Below are positions 6,945 through 8,167 of a DNA stretch of 8,167 nucleotides, in pieces. The stretch spans positions 1 through 8,167 of the forward strand of contig JANRJF010000278.1 of NCBI GenBank assembly GCA_033764095.1, written 5' to 3'. Within the stretch, counting starts at the first letter, position 1. The number at the start of each line of letters is the position of its first letter. A model generated the notes under the pieces. It saw only the letters and a program-made list of their open reading frames with translations. It made no database searches and was not told the DNA's origin. Made by a program: the position numbers and the translations under genes. This DNA comes from JBDTMT01 sp033764095. GTDB lineage: Bacteria; Desulfobacterota; Binatia; HRBIN30; CADEER01.

Positions 6945-8101
6945 CCCCCCCGCCGCGGGCGCGCCGCCCAGCGCGCCGCCGCGTCGGCGAGCGCGGTCTC
7001 GGGGGCCACCCGCTGGAAGGCCACGGCGCGGAAGGCGTCCTGCCAGAGCCGGCTGAGCAGGGCGTAGTCGGGGAGCTCGGGGCGCGGGCGGACGGCATCG
7101 CGCAGCGCCGCGAAGCCGGCGAGCAGCTCGTCGCCGTCCCCCGTCGCGACGTCGCGCCGCGCCGAGAACCAGCCAAGCCGCTCGTGCAGCGCCTGTTGGG
7201 CGGCGGCTCCGAGCAGGTAGCGCGCCAGTGCCAGCGCCATCCGCGGGTGCGGCGCGCCGCGCGGAATGGCGAGATAGCCGCCGCCGAGCACGGTGGCGGT
7301 GCCGGCCGGTCCGCGCGGCAGCGGCGCGGACCGGAGCGGCCGCGGCGCGCGGCCCTGCGCGGCGAACAGCGACATGGCGAACGGCCAGTTCAGATGCAGC
7401 ACCAGCTCGCCGCGTGCCATCGCCTCGGCGATGCTCGCCTCGCGGAAGGTGGCGCTCTGCCGGTTGAGCGCCGGCGCAAGCGCGGCGAACAGGCGAAAGG
7501 CAGCGCGCGCGCCGGCGTCGTCGAACGCCACGCCGCTGCCGCCCGCCGCCCAGACGAACGGCAGCACGTCGCAGGTCAACCCTTCGTACAGCGCCCCCTT
7601 GATGCCGATCCGGCCGGGGTGGGCGCGCGCCACCGCCAGCAGCTCGTCCCAGGTGCCCGGCGGCGCGCCGAGCGCCGCGTGATCGTAGATCAGCGCCTGC
7701 CAGGTCAGCCGGTGCGGCAGGAAGCGCAGGCCGTCGATGCGCCCGGCCTGCAGCGGCGCGGCGGCGAGCGCGGCGAGCTCCGCGGCGAGTCCCGCCTCGT
7801 CGAGTTGGGTCACGTCGCGCGCCGCGGCGGCGAGCGAGTAGATGTCGAGCTCGACCAGATCGAGCGTGCCGGCACCGGCCACCGCCTCGGCGGCCAGGGC
7901 GCGCCGGATGTCGGCATACTGCTGGGGGACGACGACGACGCGCCAGCCGTGCGCCCGCTCGAAGTCGTCGAGCACCGTGCGATAGGCCGGCAACTCGCTC
8001 GGCAGCAGCGCCGCGGCCAGGGTGAGCGTGCGCGCCGGCGCCTCGCATCCGGCGAGCGCCGCCGCGACGAGCAACGCCGCGACGGCGCGCAGACGCCTCA
8101 C
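6941..8101 (-). CDS. Extracellular solute-binding lipoprotein, family 1 (sugar ABC transporter)
   Basis: This 386-residue protein is the periplasmic receptor that would deliver a carbohydrate to the downstream permeases. Residues 1-19 form a lipoprotein signal peptide: basic MRRLR, then a hydrophobic stretch and the lipobox LAGC with C19 as the lipidated residue. The mature part follows the family 1 binding-protein pattern. It has LTWQALIYD (132-140) leading to PPGTWDELL (147-155), then the aromatic-rich GELVLHLNWPFAM (231-243), and GGGYLAIPRGAPHPRMALAL (273-292) near the second lobe. The start is GTG at 8101, which places the signal peptide correctly and overlaps the upstream gene's stop as GTGA. 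The protein is unusually rich in Ala and Arg, as expected for the GC content. The ligand is unknown. Oligosaccharide or disaccharide is most likely from the MalFGK-type partners. Confidence 0.92.
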   Translation of the reverse strand: MRRLRAVAALLVAAALAGCEAPARTLTLAAALLPSELPAYRTVLDDFERAHGWRVVVVPQQYADIRRALAAEAVAGAGTLDLVELDIYSLAAAARDVTQLDEAGLAAELAALAAAPLQAGRIDGLRFLPHRLTWQALIYDHAALGAPPGTWDELLAVARAHPGRIGIKGALYEGLTCDVLPFVWAAGGSGVAFDDAGARAAFRLFAALAPALNRQSATFREASIAEAMARGELVLHLNWPFAMSLFAAQGRAPRPLRSAPLPRGPAGTATVLGGGYLAIPRGAPHPRMALALARYLLGAAAQQALHERLGWFSARRDVATGDGDELLAGFAALRDAVRPRPELPDYALLSRLWQDAFRAVAFQRVAPETALADAAARWAARPRRGG

Positions 8102-8167
8102 GGCGCCGTCCCGTCGAGCGCCGCGCGCGCCGCCGCCGCGCGCTCGCGGACGGCGGCGCGATCGAAC
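8098..8167 (-). CDS. 3' end of an unidentified upstream gene (partial)
   Basis: An open frame of 22 codons enters from the right edge (FDRAAVRERAAAARAALDG...) and ends at TGA in positions 8100-8098. The stop overlaps the GTG start of the binding-protein gene in the sequence GTGA. The amphipathic, Arg/Ala-rich tail and the coupled overlap resemble the other junctions of this operon, so it is probably the gene before the binding protein. Too little is visible to name a family. Glycosyltransferases and many other proteins end this way. Confidence 0.5.
   Translation of the reverse strand, partial: FDRAAVRERAAAARAALDGTAP

Noticed and set aside
6118..7176. Upstream extension of the MalG-like frame
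   Set aside because: It is the out-of-frame reading of the MalF-like and binding-protein genes. Real permease sequence begins at the ATG at 6117.
8099..8167. GC-rich run of GCG/GCC triplets near the right edge as a possible repeat or hairpin
   Set aside because: It is explained by an Ala/Arg-rich coding tail of the upstream gene in the minus-strand frame.
1..8167. CRISPR array, tRNA, rRNA, riboswitch or phage genes
   Set aside because: I found no regularly spaced repeats, no cloverleaf-like or rRNA-like sequence and no phage-type proteins. Almost all sequence is accounted for by the listed genes.

Overview
The window is very GC-rich, with long spurious open frames on every strand, GTG as well as ATG starts, and tightly overlapping genes. 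This fits a high-GC Gram-negative bacterium, either a proteobacterium or a member of a related phylum. The lipoprotein-type solute-binding protein and MalFGK-type importer agree with this, but the sequence does not fix the species.

Left edge (1-446): the first 139 bases look like the terminal segment of an IS21-family insertion sequence. Two tandem 24-base repeats end in the 5'-...CA-3' terminus expected for these elements. Immediately after it lies the last ~100 codons of a CAX-type Ca2+/H+ antiporter, with no start region or N-terminal two thirds. The simplest reading is a cation/proton antiporter gene cut by the insertion.

Plus-strand pair (562-4076): a complete CPA1/NhaP-type Na+/H+ antiporter (549 aa, GTG start) overlaps, through ATGA, a complete cytoplasmic GH15 glucoamylase/trehalase-like glycosidase (622 aa). 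The overlap implies co-transcription and translational coupling of an ion antiporter with an alpha-glucoside hydrolase.

Minus-strand operon (8167 to 4255, converging on the pair): the 3' tail of an unidentified gene, then a lipoprotein solute-binding protein, a MalF-like permease, a MalG-like permease and a MalK/UgpC-like ATPase. Every junction overlaps by a few bases or abuts directly. Together these form a complete CUT1-type carbohydrate importer with two permeases and one type of ATPase. The operon promoter lies outside the window.

The two transcription units converge on a 178-base gap (4077-4254) with only weak hairpin potential. If the two units are related, the importer could deliver an alpha-glucoside that the GH15 enzyme cleaves in the cytoplasm. 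The antiporter would tie this to salt or pH homeostasis. That link is inference from gene order. All recognisable genes belong to known families, and I see no CRISPR array, tRNA, rRNA or clearly novel system.
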